A stretch of 64,000 nucleotides of DNA from Neocallimastix lanati (nom. inval.) (GCA_016946835.1 JACVTC010000106.1:571501-635500); one strand, 5' to 3'. Shown: positions 1-18,374, counted from the first letter of the stretch. Translations and numbers: made by a program. Notes: generated by a model not told the origin, from the sequence alone.

Positions 1-530
1 TTTTATTTAATAATTACTTTAAATTATATTTTTAAAAACTTAACTATATTAATAAATATCTATTGCTATTTTAAAAGTATATTAATAGAGTTTACACATA
101 AATATATATTTTCAAAAAACTAGATTTTAATTATTCTATTCATATAAATAATATATACTACAATAATTTTTTTTATTATATTTTTTATTTTATTTTATAT
201 TTTTTTCTTATTTAATTCATATTTAAATATTAATAAAAGTTAAAAAGAATAATAAATCATATTTTATTCAATTAAATATTAATTATAGTATAAAATTATA
301 AATATTTTAAATATTTTAAATAATATATATAACATTATCAATATTTACAAATAACAATTTAATAGCAATATAAAATAACTATTCATTAGACGTAATAAAT
401 AAATTTCAATGTTTATTTTTATAAAATATTTTATTATAAAATCATTATTTTCATAAATAATTTAATTCAGTCTTATTACATAATAAAAAATAAATAATAT
501 AATATTGATAAAATTCTATTTAAAGATAAA
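1..530. other. AT-rich 5' flank, no gene seen
   Basis: Nearly pure A/T sequence with stops in every frame. It should hold the promoter and 5' UTR of the RNA-binding protein gene at 531, but no specific element can be singled out. Confidence 0.6.
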
Positions 531-2768
531 ATGACGTTAAATACATATACATATTTTAAATCATCTCCACTGAATGATAATTCCAAGAATTTATCATCAA
601 AATTCAATCCAATTACAGCATCCTCAAGTGTTCATGGATTACCAAGTGAAGAAATAAAATTATTTAACGGTCATGACCAAAATGTATCAAGATCAGCTTC
701 AGTGAATGTTATTGGTAACATTTCAAGAAGTGATGCAATATCAAGAAGTGATGCAATTACAAGAAAAGATGCTGCTCTTTCGGCAGCTTCACAATTTTTA
801 ATGAATGAAAGTGATAATAATAATTGGGTCCCAATGGCAAAGTGGAATAGTCATTTAACACAAAATTATTCATTGTCTTCATTTGAAAATCCAAATAATA
901 GTAGTAATAATGTTATATTGGATAATGTTTCAATAGCATCTTCAAATAATTCAATTATGGGTTTAAATAATTCAACCGAAAATAGTACAAATTCAAAATT
1001 TAATATTGGAATAAATTCAACAAATCAAACCTTGTTTCAACAAAGTATTAATAACTCATTATTAGATTTGAATCATCATAATGTGACTGAAGGAAGTCCA
1101 AATCTTAATGGTAATACTGTTTCAAATCCAGTATTATTAAATAATCAACAAACTTCTCCTCTTGCAGGAAGTAATGTTCAATCACCACTTAATTTTAACT
1201 TTTCATTATATTCTCGTGAAAGAGATTTTAATATGGTCTCACCATTTCCATATCATCGCCCTTCAAATGCATCCAGTACAAGCAGTTATTATTCTGATAT
1301 AACACGTAATAATTCATTACCACTTACTTCTAACAATTTTCCAACTCCTCCAGCAAGTCCACATTCCAATTTAAATTTTGGAAATGAATTATATTATTTA
1401 AAGAATGACTTAGATCTCTTAATTTACACCTCTCAACAAAAATTTAATGAAATCAAAAAATTTATCACACAAAATAATATTAAAGGAGAATTAAATGAAG
1501 ATTTAATTATTTTAGCAAGCCAACAATTATTTTTAAAAGGATGGTATTATCATACCGATTCATTAATTAAAAAGATGAAATCAAGATTACAAACAATATT
1601 TGTATTCCAAGATTTTGGAGATGATAGTATTAATTATTCTGAAACTGGTAATTTAGAATATATACTTTATACATTTAATTTACATATTGGAATATGTAGC
1701 GATATGCGTAATGAAATTCAAATGGGCAAACCAATCACTCTTTCAAATGCCTCTAATTGGTGGTTGAGTGCTAAGTCATTACTATATCAAATTTATAATA
1801 CGTTCAAACTTCAAAACACATTTATTTCAAAATCAAATAGTCAATCTACCAATATTAATAGTATTAATATTAATCGTATTCCATCGACAAAGAGAGAGGA
1901 TATATTAGATATTTATGGTATGAAGAAGAAGGATGAACTTATCAACGGTGATATGAATATAAATAAGGATGATTTATTAGGAACTGAAACTGTATCATCA
2001 ATTTCTCGTTCAAATTCTTGTATGCCAAGTCTTTCTTCTCCAGCATCTACTACAAATTCATCAAATGGTCCAATTCAACCATCAACCAATATATATATTC
2101 GTAATTTACCCTCAAATACTACGGATGATTCATTATATCAAATGTGTAAGCAATATGGTACAATTGTTTCAGCTAAAGCAATGATTGATATACGTACTAA
2201 TGAATGTAAAGGATTTGGTTTTGTTATGTATGAAACCGAAGAACAAGCAAGAAAAGCTATTGATGCCTTAAATAAATTAAAGTATTATGTTTCTTTTGCT
2301 CGTTCTGGTACACCTTCTTCACAAGAATCGTACAGTAGTCGTTTAAAAAATTTAGAAGATAATACATCCATGAATATTTATATATCTAATTTGCCAGTTG
2401 ATGTTGATGAAAAACAACTTTTAAATCTCTTTAAACCACATAAAGTTCTTTCTCATCGTATTCTTAGAAACGAAGATGGAGTAAGTCGTGGAGTTGGATT
2501 TGCAAGATTCAGTACAAGAGCAGCTGCACAAAGTGTTATTGATACTTATAATAATACAATGTTACCAAACTCAGAGCATCCATTACAAGTTCGTTTTGCG
2601 GATAGTGTTGCTCAAAAACGTTTAAAGAGTCAAATTGCGATTGTAAATGGTAATAGACATCGTAGTGGTAGTGTAAGTAGTACAGATCTTTCAAAGCATA
2701 CACCTTCACCACAACAACAACCACAACTTAATCAAACATCAATGAATCAATTAAATTTAATGAAGTAA
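531..2768 (+). CDS. RBMS/MSSP-like RNA-binding protein with two RRMs
   Basis: Single-exon 745-residue protein. Residues 1-280 are Ser/Asn-rich and low in complexity. A predicted helical segment follows (about 285-430, with a WWLSAKSLLYQIYNTF stretch near 410). Two tandem RRMs sit near the C-terminus: RRM1 from about 519 (RNP2 IYIRNL, RNP1 KGFGFVMY) and RRM2 from about 614 (RNP2 IYISNL, RNP1 RGVGFARF). The tail is Gln-rich. The RRM pair, with short linker and TRILRDxxGxSRGVGFAR-like spacing, resembles the animal RBMS/MSSP family and its fungal relatives, which bind AU-rich single-stranded RNA or DNA. A cytoplasmic or nuclear post-transcriptional role is inferred from the family. The start is the first ATG of the frame, in an A-rich context. 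Codon use is uniform and no introns are seen. The reverse-strand frame at 2536-2724 is a shadow. Confidence 0.87.
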   Translation: MTLNTYTYFKSSPLNDNSKNLSSKFNPITASSSVHGLPSEEIKLFNGHDQNVSRSASVNVIGNISRSDAISRSDAITRKDAALSAASQFLMNESDNNNWVPMAKWNSHLTQNYSLSSFENPNNSSNNVILDNVSIASSNNSIMGLNNSTENSTNSKFNIGINSTNQTLFQQSINNSLLDLNHHNVTEGSPNLNGNTVSNPVLLNNQQTSPLAGSNVQSPLNFNFSLYSRERDFNMVSPFPYHRPSNASSTSSYYSDITRNNSLPLTSNNFPTPPASPHSNLNFGNELYYLKNDLDLLIYTSQQKFNEIKKFITQNNIKGELNEDLIILASQQLFLKGWYYHTDSLIKKMKSRLQTIFVFQDFGDDSINYSETGNLEYILYTFNLHIGICSDMRNEIQMGKPITLSNASNWWLSAKSLLYQIYNTFKLQNTFISKSNSQSTNINSININRIPSTKREDILDIYGMKKKDELINGDMNINKDDLLGTETVSSISRSNSCMPSLSSPASTTNSSNGPIQPSTNIYIRNLPSNTTDDSLYQMCKQYGTIVSAKAMIDIRTNECKGFGFVMYETEEQARKAIDALNKLKYYVSFARSGTPSSQESYSSRLKNLEDNTSMNIYISNLPVDVDEKQLLNLFKPHKVLSHRILRNEDGVSRGVGFARFSTRAAAQSVIDTYNNTMLPNSEHPLQVRFADSVAQKRLKSQIAIVNGNRHRSGSVSSTDLSKHTPSPQQQPQLNQTSMNQLNLMK

Positions 2769-3085
2769 ATATAAAAATAGTAATAATCACATTATTAATA
2801 TATATATAATTATTATCTTTCATTAAAAGATAACTATATTTTTTTTTAAAAAAAAAATTTAAAAATATATATAATATATATAATTAACATTAAATTAAAT
2901 TCAGAAAAAAAATTTTTTTTTATAAATTATTTAAAAGTTGAAAATTCAAATTTTAAATTTACAGAATTTTTTTTTTTTTTTTTTGAAATTACATTTTAAT
3001 TATGAAAATGTTTAACATAAATTAATTGAATCTTTTAATAATTTATAATATTTATGTTTTTTTTTTTTTTTTTTTTTTTTCCTTT

Positions 3086-3116
<31 letters not shown>

Positions 3117-3197
3117 TTTTAAATCTTTTCCTTAATAGTAACAATAATAGTTTTCAATTAGCGATAAAAATATTTTTAACAATTTTAATAAGGAAAG

Positions 3198-3249
<52 letters not shown>

Positions 3250-4269
3250 GTATAATTCATCATAATAACATATTTATAATTTCATCAAATTAACAATTAA
3301 AAATTATTTTATTAATGTAAAATAAAAACTTTAATATAAATAAAAATAAAATATTTTATCTATAGGGAAAATAATTACAAAAAATAAAATAAAATAATAT
3401 AATATAATATAAAATTAAACAAATAAAATATAAAAAAATAAATTAAAAAAAAAAAAAAAAAAAATTATATATATATATATATAACAAACTTCAAAAAAAA
3501 AAAAAAAAAAAAAAAAGTAAAATAAAACAAAATAATAATAATAATAATAATAATAAAAGAAAAAAGAAATAATTAAATAATAATTAAGAATTTTAAGAAT
3601 TATTTTAATATAATATATATATATATAAATGTAATAAACATTTTATTTTGAAAGTATAAAAAAAAAAAAAAAAAAAAAAGGTATACTATAAACAAAACTC
3701 TCATAATCATAATATATTTATTCGTTATAGTTTTTATTATTATTATTATTATTATTATTAGTCAAATTTTTATGGCTTTTACTTGGTGTAAAAAAAAAAA
3801 AAAAATTTTTTTTTATTATACTTTACATATTATAATTATTCATGTATAGTATTTTAATATTTTTTGGATGGTTTTGTAATTATGGTACTTTTTTTATATT
3901 CCTGTAGGAATTGATTCGTTCCACCTTATGTACTTTTTCAATTTTTTAATGTGCTTTAGATATTTTAATATCCTTTACACTTTTCTTTTTACTAACATTA
4001 AAAATGCTTTATCATATAATTATTGATGAAGAAATGATAAATATCAATAGAGAACCATAAAATATTAGAACTCAATTTTATATAAAATTTTTACAATTAA
4101 AACTATTCACTAATATTTTGATTTTTTTTTTTTTTTTTTTTTTTCTATTAGGTGGCTAAACCTAGTGAAAAAAATACTATAAAAATAATAAGACTTTATT
4201 CTTATTTTTTTATTTAATATTTATTATATATATATATATATTTTATTAACAGAGTTTTTATTTTAAAAT
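2769..4269. other. Noncoding AT-rich spacer with homopolymer runs
   Basis: Contains poly(T) near 3058-3080, an (AT)n run near 3093-3115, an uninterrupted poly(A) of about 50 bases at 3198-3248, further A-runs near 3446, 3493 and 3658, and short (AAT)n and (ATT)n runs near 3534-3556 and 3734-3760. Open frames crossing these runs are low-complexity artefacts. The first part should hold the 3' UTR of the upstream gene. Confidence 0.6.
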
Positions 4270-5740
4270 GTCCACTATATGTAAAGGTTTGTGAAATTTT
4301 GATCCTGACTATGAAAATTTTTTTTTAATTTTCATTCATGACCCTAATCGTGGATTGAAAGTAGACTATGAGAGTTCTTCAGTAAAAAAATATGATTAAA
4401 CTTTGAAAATACTTTACCTTTGATTAGATATTGAAAATATGAAGAAGCGAAGGAATTAGGGAGTAATCAACAATAAGTATCTTCATTAAGACGTGGATAG
4501 TCAACGACAAGACTAAGATCACCATTTTTTTTTTTAAGTCAAAGAAAATTGGTAAGGGGATTTAGATTTTTTGAATATATCATTTATCTTAATTTTCTTT
4601 AATGTGTTTCTTTAAAGAATATCTTCATTCTCAGCGAGCGGATATGTTTGACCATAGTAAAGATTTGAATTGGATTTTGTTCGAATATGATTTCACAATC
4701 ATATAGCATATGAAGAGGAATTTTATTAGCAGCTTTTTCGTCAAAATCAATTTTAAAGAGTAGAAGTCTAGCTGGTAAGATTTTAAATATTTCTTCATCG
4801 GATCATCGGATATATTGTTAACTTTATTAGTTTCATTTTTAGTTATTGACTCAAGAGTAGAAATAGTTAAAGGAATTTAGAATAGAAAGACAGTTTTCAA
4901 TATAAAATTTTGATATAAATTTTAATTTTTTACTTTTGAAATCAATAGTAGGATTATAGGTGCATAGTCAGTCAGAACCAAGAATAATACAACACAGTGA
5001 GAGTTCATATCCACAACATCCACAACATAGAATTATATTTTACATTTATGATTAATAGGAAGTGTTTCACCAAGAATATTTTGTAAACCTCCAATATCAG
5101 AGACTTCAGGGATATTAGTTATATTTGAGTATGGAATATTGTTTTCTTTAACAAAGTAAATATCAATTAAATGAATTTGAGAACTGGAATCAAGTATTAT
5201 TTTGGTTTTAATAGTAGTTCTATTTTTATAATTTGAAGTGCATTAGGTTTATCCGAAACTCTTGGTCTAGGAATGGAAACTGGGTGAGAATTAGAAATAT
5301 GAGAAATACTAGCAGAATTTTTATTTTTACTTGTGAATGATCATTTATCCAAATTATATTTAAATGATCCACCGTAAGGACAAAGGTTTTCTCATTTTCT
5401 TCTATCTTTTTCTTCTTGAAATATAAATACAACTGTCAATTCTGGAAGCTATTATTTGTATGACAAATAAAGATTTAGGCCCAGGGAACATTTCGAGAAT
5501 TCTAGTGGCTATTTGGTCGTTTAAGTCATCAAAAAAAGCGACCATTTTAGCTTCTTCAAAAATGTAGTTTCCGATTTCTCCAATTCGTTTTTTGTTTAAA
5601 TGTTCTCATTTTTTGGTTGGTTATAAAGATTGAATCGTAACTTCAAAATAACCGATTTTAATCTGGTAACAAATTGACCATAGCTAAGAAGGCAAAACTG
5701 TTGACACAACAGATCGGTACACTAGAAAGAGAAAAAGGAA
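4270..5740 (-). mobile_element. Degenerate Ty3/gypsy retrotransposon relic (gag-PR-RT)
   Basis: Reading the minus strand with frameshifts gives, in order: gag-like sequence (about 5440-5700, including SYGQFVTRLKS); a retropepsin-like block (about 4920-5215) with IILDSSSQIHLID where family members have a D-S/T-G loop, ending in the typical NPTIDFKSKKLKF; then the start of reverse transcriptase (about 4440-4640) with KKHIKENIRINDIFKKSKSP and KKNGDLSLVVDYPRLNE. These match the intact-looking frames of the chromovirus at 48640-56065. The active-site Gly is replaced by Ser, several frames are broken and no LTRs are recognised, so this is an old inactive copy. Confidence 0.75.
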
Positions 5741-7207
5741 TATGCTTTATTAAAATATAAGTTTTATTAATATATATTATAAAATTAAAACAATAATTAT
5801 TAATTAATTAAACCATGTAATATTTCAAATTACTTATAAGTTAATTTCAGAAATGAAGTTCGCACTATATATATTTTTATCAAAAAAAAGTATTATACAT
5901 ATTGATAATATTATAGAAGTATTTAGTAAGATTTTAATAATAATAAATCATGTAAACTTTATTGAAATAGAATTTAATTGAAGAAAATGAATCTTAGAGG
6001 AAAAAGAATAAAATAATTTCTAAAATAAGAATTTCTAAATTTAATTATACTAAATTATAAGATGAAAGAATCTAATTTTTTTCTTTTTTTTATAAAAAAA
6101 CTTTATACAGATAAAAACATTAAAAAAGTTATTAATAATAATTAATAAAGTAAATATATTTATTTACATAATGAGTTGAGATATGAGTCAAACACATGAA
6201 TTAATGATCAAAAATATATTCATTATTGATCTAAGTTACATGTCTTATCAACAAAATATTTTATCTTTGTAGCCAATAAAAAATCATTATAATTATAAAT
6301 TAAAATAAATTAAAATAAAAATATTAATAAACTTTATTTATTAAAAATATATTTATATAAATAATATAAAAGAATAGTCTTATATACATAAAAAAAAAAA
6401 AGCTATTTTTAAAGATTACAATATCACAAATTTCTATATATAATAAAATTTAATTATTTAATTATCATATACTTGCATAACTTTAATAATAATATTTTAT
6501 AATAAACCCATATTATCTATTAAACCTTTCTTAGAAAAATATCTTATAATAAACCTATTTTATTTATTTACATTTATCTTAAAAAATAATATATAAGTAT
6601 ATAACACTTTTTAAAATGATATTAATATATATAAATAAAAGATTATTTTTCATAATGTGATCATGATATAATATAATTGAAATAATTATAATTATATAAA
6701 TACTATGTAATAATTAGAAAATGTATATATTTATAAATGTAATAATCAAATATCAATATTACGTTTTTGTAACATCCAATAATAATAAATAATAATTTTT
6801 TTTGTCTTCACCTTTTAAAATTATGTTAGTTATAAAATTAAATTTTTTCTTTAGTGATATAATTCTCGATTTTTTATGCTAAAAAAAATGTAATACCAAT
6901 GTTACCGAAATTTTAATCATCTTAACTATATTTATAATATTTTATTCTCAAAAAAAATCTAAATTTATAATAAATTAAAAATTTTTTTATCTATTTTGAT
7001 ACATATCTTAAATATTAATATTGGTGCATGAATATCATATACACATATATATTAATAAATATTATTTAAATCAAGCAAGTCCAATTTCAATAATTTTATT
7101 AAATATGTATTATTAAAATTTAATAATTATTACCACCATTATTTAAAGTAAAAAAATTTATTAATAAAAATAGAATTGTGTATAATCTTTATAACTTTCA
7201 ATTTTTT

Positions 7208-7246
<39 letters not shown>

Positions 7247-7599
7247 CCATATTAATAATTATTGTATAATAAATGAAACTACTGAAATAATTTTGTTAAT
7301 ATATAATTATTTTATTATTTATAAATAATTTCTATCAAAGATATAATTTATATATATATATATATATGTATTTTTTTATATATACTAAATATAATATAGA
7401 AACTTTATAAGTAAAAATATAAAATAAATGAAATTATCTATAATCTTTAGGTAACAGTTATAATTATAATTGATGAATAATTAATATAAATATAATAAAT
7501 ATTATATTGTTTATTAAAATATCGTTGAATATCAGTTATCAATACTACAACTATACCAATTATATTATAAAATTTATTAATTTATTATTCTATACATAA
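5741..7599. other. AT-rich intergenic, nothing recognised
   Basis: About 1.9 kb of almost pure A/T with a poly(T) run near 7212-7242 and an (AT)n run near 7350. No open frame or RNA gene is supported. It should contain the upstream region, and possibly a missed first exon, of the scaffoldin-like gene. Confidence 0.5.
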
Positions 7600-13936
<6,337 letters not shown>

Positions 13937-13982
13937 AATAATTTAATAGTAACAACATATACATTATTGAATATCTAATACA

Positions 13983-14019
<37 letters not shown>

Positions 14020-14104
14020 ATTATTCTTTAAAATGTACTTTAATTGTATATCATTAACTACTTTTTATTTCATTAAAATATATATTTATATATTTATTAA
14101 AGTT

Positions 14105-14464
14105 GTTAAATAAATTTAAAAAACAATAATAATAATTTTTAATAATCATAACTTTTAATTAAGAAAGAAATTAATAAAAAATAACATTAAATAATAAATT
14201 TTAATTATTATTACAATATTACAAGTTAAATAAATTTAAAAAACAATAATAATAATTTTTAATAATCATAACTTTTAATTAAGAAAGAAATTAATAAAAA
14301 ATAACATTAAATAATAAATTTTAATTATTATTACAATATTACAAGTTAAATAAATTTAAAAAACAATAATAATAATTTTTAATGATCATAACTTTTAATA
14401 AAGAAAGAAATTAATAAAAAATAACATTAAATAATAAATTTTAATTATTATTACAATATTACAA
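14105..14464 (+). repeat. Three tandem copies of a 120-bp unit
   Basis: Units start at 14105, 14225 and 14345, each exactly 120 bp and opening with GTTAAATAAATTTAAAAAAC. Copies 1 and 2 look identical. Copy 3 differs at two bases (AATGATCAT for AATAATCAT, and AATAAAG for AATTAAG), so the duplication is recent. Confidence 0.95.
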
Positions 14465-14910
14465 TATTTCCATTAAAAATTTAAGTATAATTTATTTTGA
14501 TTAATTATTTAATATAAATTTTTCAATGATAAGTCACATTTTAATAATCAAACATTTAAATTATTTATATTTCACATTAGCTATTCAATTTTATTAAAAT
14601 TAAATTTTTAGAATATATTTATTTCACTCTAAATATTTCTAAACATAAATTTAACTTCATCCTTGCTTATAAGTATAAGCTGTTTTCATTTGTGTTTTTT
14701 AATTATAACATCAATAATACATACTTCTCTAGATTCCACTTAACTCATATTTTATATATTTTAATATTCCACCCTAAACCTAGTTATTCTGAAAAATTAA
14801 TTTGGTTTATGGGGAATATATGCAATTAATTATTTTCTAAATTATTATTAGCTTATAAATATTATTTTCCAAATATACCTGCTAATAATAAAGCTTATTA
14901 TATTAAATTT

Positions 14911-15048
14911 AATATTTTTATGATTATATTGTTAATGTCTCAGAATATGAAGTAAATTCGTGACTTGCTTATAATACATTTTAAATATTTTTATGATTAT
15001 ATTGTTAATGTCTCAGAATATGAAGTAAATTCGTGACTTGCTTATAAT
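14911..15048 (+). repeat. Two tandem copies of a 73-bp unit
   Basis: AATATTTTTATGATTATATT opens copies at 14911 and 14984. Both run through TCTCAGAATATGAAGTAAAT and GTGACTTGCTTATAAT with no visible difference. Confidence 0.92.
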
Positions 15049-15199
15049 GTACATAATATTATCTACATAATGTATTTGTTTAGAATATAAAACTTATAAT
15101 TCAGGTACTATTAATAAATTATCATCTTTAATTAAAAATAGTCGTTCCAAATAAATTGTTATCAATATTCATATCATTACATTCAATGCATTCATTTTT

Positions 15200-15335
15200 T
15201 AATTCGCAAAATCAGCGCGACCTTTACTAGAAATATCTTCTCTTTTAACGTTATATTTACCCTTAGCAGCAAAATAAGCAATAGATACAATGTAAGACAA
15301 CGTATTCTCATTGCTGTAATTATTAAAAATAAAAT
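15200..15335 (-). pseudogene. Fragment of a PD-(D/E)XK nuclease-like protein
   Basis: The minus strand encodes SNENTLSYIVSIAYFAAKGK, then YNVKREDISSKGRADF, then a stop. This resembles the C-terminal nuclease-like domain attached to AAA-ATPase-like proteins in many Firmicutes and gut fungi, which has NE-x2-L...AY-x-A...Y-x-V-x-RE...GKG-x-ADF. No start or ATPase part is present. It is markedly less AT-rich than its flanks and is probably a stranded gene end. Confidence 0.45.
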
Positions 15336-15363
15336 AAATAAAATTAAAGATTAAAATATCAAA

Positions 15364-17107
15364 AGATTAAGAGTCTCAATGACTTAAGAGCTAATAAAAT
15401 ATTAATTATAAAACATTGAATAGTAAATGATTAATTTTTATATATAACAATGTGGTAGACGTCACTGAGAGAGTCTCAACTAAGGATTTATTAACCAAAG
15501 AAAATTGTAAGCTTTGATTAAAGGAAATTGATTTATATTTAATAATTGTTATTAAATATACAATGAAAGTACACAAAGCTCATTTATCACATCATTTTTT
15601 CATTCCTCAAATCCTTCAGATAAACAAATTGAGGGGAAACAGCACTTACAACATCAATTTAATCAATCTTTTATCATAATGAATTTGAAATGAACGAAAA
15701 CAAACAAAATAAAATTAATCTTGAAGATAATATAGATTTAATGGATAAATACAATAATGAAAACATGTTAGATAATAATTTAGAACAAGAAAAAATTAAT
15801 GAAGATTATATTAATAATGTTATGAAAATTGTGGAAAACAAAAATATCCCAGAAGACATTAAACCACTCAATGTTAAATGGGCTTTTACTATTAAATATA
15901 ATATATAAAGCAAGATTAGTCGTCAAAGGTTTTCGATAAATTAAAAGAGTTTATTATATTTGCACCTATTCTCCTACAATAGAAGTAGATAATTTTAGAT
16001 TAACAATTGCTATTGCATCAATATATAAATGGTATTTAAGAAAAATCGATATTTAAGCTGTATATTTTAACGCTAATCTAGATGAGAAAATTTATGTTCA
16101 AATTCCAGTCGGTGATAAAAACTTCAATTGCAGAAAATCTAGATTATTACAAAGGCTCTCTTTAGACTCAAACAAGCTGGAAGACAATGGTTTTACGAAA
16201 TCTCCGGTTTTCTTAAGAAAATTGGGTTAGTTTAATATAATATAAATAGTTGCTTATTTGGTAAATATAAAAATAATAAATTATGCCTATTACTAATACT
16301 CTATGTTGATAATATATTAATTGCAGGAGAGAATAAGGAAATTAACAAAGTTGTTTCAAAGATAAAACATAAATACAAAGTTCTACAGATAAAGCAGCAA
16401 ACAAAATCATAGGAATTAATATAATTAAAATAAATAAAGGCTACAAAATTAATCAAAAAGATTATATTGAAAAAATGCTAATTAATTATAAGAATACCAT
16501 GTATTATTGCAAAATTAGAAGATAGAGAAAACATCTGAGAAAATTAACAAAACTGATTATAACAGAATACTCAAACTTGATAGAATGTACCAAACAAGCT
16601 ATATGGATTAGAAGATTAGTAAATGAAATATTAACAACAATATTAGAATTAATATTAGAATAGATAATAAGCCATATAAGGATATAGCTGAAAATGAAAA
16701 CCAAAAGGGACGATGCAAATATATGGATATAAAATACAAATATGTTCAATATGAAATTATGAAAATGAAATTAAATTAACATTCATAGGTTCTAATTCAA
16801 TGATGCCAGATCCATTAACCAAAAGTATTGCTGGACACAAACTTAAATACTTTGCCGATTTCATCATGGAAATGTAGAAAACGCCAATGTAGGGGGAACG
16901 TTAAATATCACAGTTATGTGTTTAATTACATTGTACATTATACTACATTATTAAGTGTAAAATATTATTATTCGATAATATAATGCAGTGTAACCTTAAA
17001 TGTTACTAATAATGTTAGACTACTATAGAAAATAATATAAATAACATGTAATGATATAATCTTAAATGAATAAGGTCTTTCTTAATGTTAAATCAATATA
17101 ATAATAA
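15364..17107 (+). mobile_element. Ty1/copia relic (Copia-3), internally deleted
   Basis: Begins with the primer-site sequence GATTAAGAGTCTCA (15365-15378) shared with Copia-1 and Copia-2, then a deleted gag and integrase, a pol linker, decayed RT and the end of RNase H, a purine tract (TAGGGGGAAC near 16891) and probable 3' LTR sequence to about 17107. No matching 5' LTR was found upstream of 15364. Confidence 0.7.
15690..16877 (+). pseudogene. Copia RT/RNase H pseudogene
   Basis: An Asn/Asp/Glu-rich linker (frame 15690-15908) runs into copia reverse transcriptase. After the stop at 15906 the frame continues with KARLVVKGFR, TYSPTIEVDNFRLTIAIAS, and ANLDEKIYVQIPVGD. Further on come LILYVDNILIAGE (YVDD changed to YVDN) near 16300 and the RNase H end DPLTKSIAGHKLKYFADFI near 16815. 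Several stops and frameshifts and the altered catalytic motif make it inactive. Confidence 0.75.
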
Positions 17108-17157
17108 ATAAACACATAATAAAATATAAATACCATTTCTGATTTTAAGTGTTATAT

Positions 17158-17158
<1 letters not shown>

Positions 17159-17212
<54 letters not shown>

Positions 17213-17231
17213 TAATAATAATAATAATAAT
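17159..17231 (+). repeat. (AAT)n microsatellite
   Basis: About 24 AAT units with one AAC interruption, directly after the Copia-3 relic. Confidence 0.9.
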
Positions 17232-17307
17232 CTTTTAAATAAAACTCATGATTGAGGTATTAAAAATGAAATGATTTTTTTGGTATTAGTAAATGCACTA
17301 AACTTAT

Positions 17308-17660
17308 TATTATACTATGAATTTTATACCTTCAAGACATTATAAAAATCCTACATTTAATTTTGGCATGAACCATCTACCGAGCACTAATCAATATACA
17401 TATTTTGGAATATCTTTCAATGAATCATTGGATTTAGAATCAATTATTACATAGATGAACAGTAAAATAAATTTTATGGTTAACTCTTTCTTTAAATTTT
17501 TAACTAATAGGAAACGTACCTTTCTATTTTAAATCTTGTATTCTAGTCTATTTTATCTTTAGTTCAGTTTTTTACTTTGTACCTTTACGAGGATCTAATA
17601 AAATGACAACTGAAAAAGCTCAAAACTACCTTTTAATCCATATTTGTTTTAGATTAAAAG
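17308..17660 (+). pseudogene. LINE reverse transcriptase C-terminal relic
   Basis: The plus strand encodes STNQYTYFGISFNESLDLES, MNSKINFMVNSFFKFL and, after frame breaks, VPLRGSNKMTTEKAQ. These align with the minus-strand LINE at 60470-63140, which has NCYTYLGVPFSNDLELKPI, MNNKIRKILYSIKGFL and APLLGSNNERT. This is the thumb and downstream region of a non-LTR RT. It has at least four stops. Confidence 0.7.
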
Positions 17661-17779
17661 GTAGATTAATAATTTATTTTAAAAATTATATTATAACTAT
17701 CCATAATTTTAAATTTTAATAGTTTGATGAAAATACATGATGGAGTAGTCAACATTTTTATATATTAAAATTTTTCAGA

Positions 17780-17907
17780 TTTTTTTTTTTATAGTCGCAA
17801 TTATTGCGAACTTTAACCTTTATTTATTTATTCTTATATAAATTACATGAATACTTTTAATTTTAATAAAAAATAAAAAAACACAGAATTAATAAAATTA
17901 ATAAATA
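17780..17907 (-). mobile_element. 5'-truncated LINE 3' end with poly(A) and 13-bp TSD
   Basis: On the minus strand this is about 115 bp of 3' UTR ending in a small hairpin (GCAATAATTGC) and then poly(A). The same tail ends the nested LINE copy at 62316-62849. It is flanked by perfect 13-bp direct repeats AAAATTTTTCAGA at 17767-17779 and 17908-17920, the mark of target-primed reverse transcription with severe 5' truncation. Confidence 0.85.
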
Positions 17908-17920
17908 AAAATTTTTCAGA

Positions 17921-18303
17921 TAAAATTTAATATTCATATATTTTATATATTTTATTATATTAAAAAAGATTATAGATATTAACTATAAATTAATAATTTA
18001 ATAAATATTTTTTTTATAAGTATAAAACAGTGATTTTTTTTTTAAATAAAAAAAATTAATTCCACAATAATAAATATCTATATTTCAATTTTATTTATTA
18101 TCTTGTATTAATATATATTTAAATTGAATAAAATCTTTTTTTAATCATTATTTTTTATTAAATCCTTTTTCACTTTTTAGCTTAACTAAAAAATTAATGA
18201 ATTTAATATTAATAAAATAATAATATTTTAAATTACTATTTATATATTTATACATATATTTATACACTCATATATTTATTTATTTGTTTATTTATTTATT
18301 TGT

Positions 18304-18374
<71 letters not shown>

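Larger units (their letters stand above)
13937..15199. other. Intergenic with tandem repeats
   Basis: Downstream of the scaffoldin-like gene: a poly(A) run of about 30 bases at 13988-14017, then two tandem repeats listed separately. The rest is AT-rich with no supported gene. Confidence 0.6.

Noticed and set aside
2536-2724. 62-residue ORF on the minus strand
   Set aside because: Shadow of the second RRM and tail of the RNA-binding protein.
3026-3265. 79-residue ORF with Phe, Ile/Tyr and Lys runs
   Set aside because: It consists of poly(T), (AT)n and poly(A) tracts with no sequence of normal complexity.
5226-5432. 68-residue ORF on the minus strand
   Set aside because: Part of the Ty3/gypsy relic between gag and protease, in a mixed frame. 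It is not an independent gene.
14105-15048. CRISPR-like array
   Set aside because: The repeats are head-to-tail tandem units without unique spacers, in a eukaryotic context.
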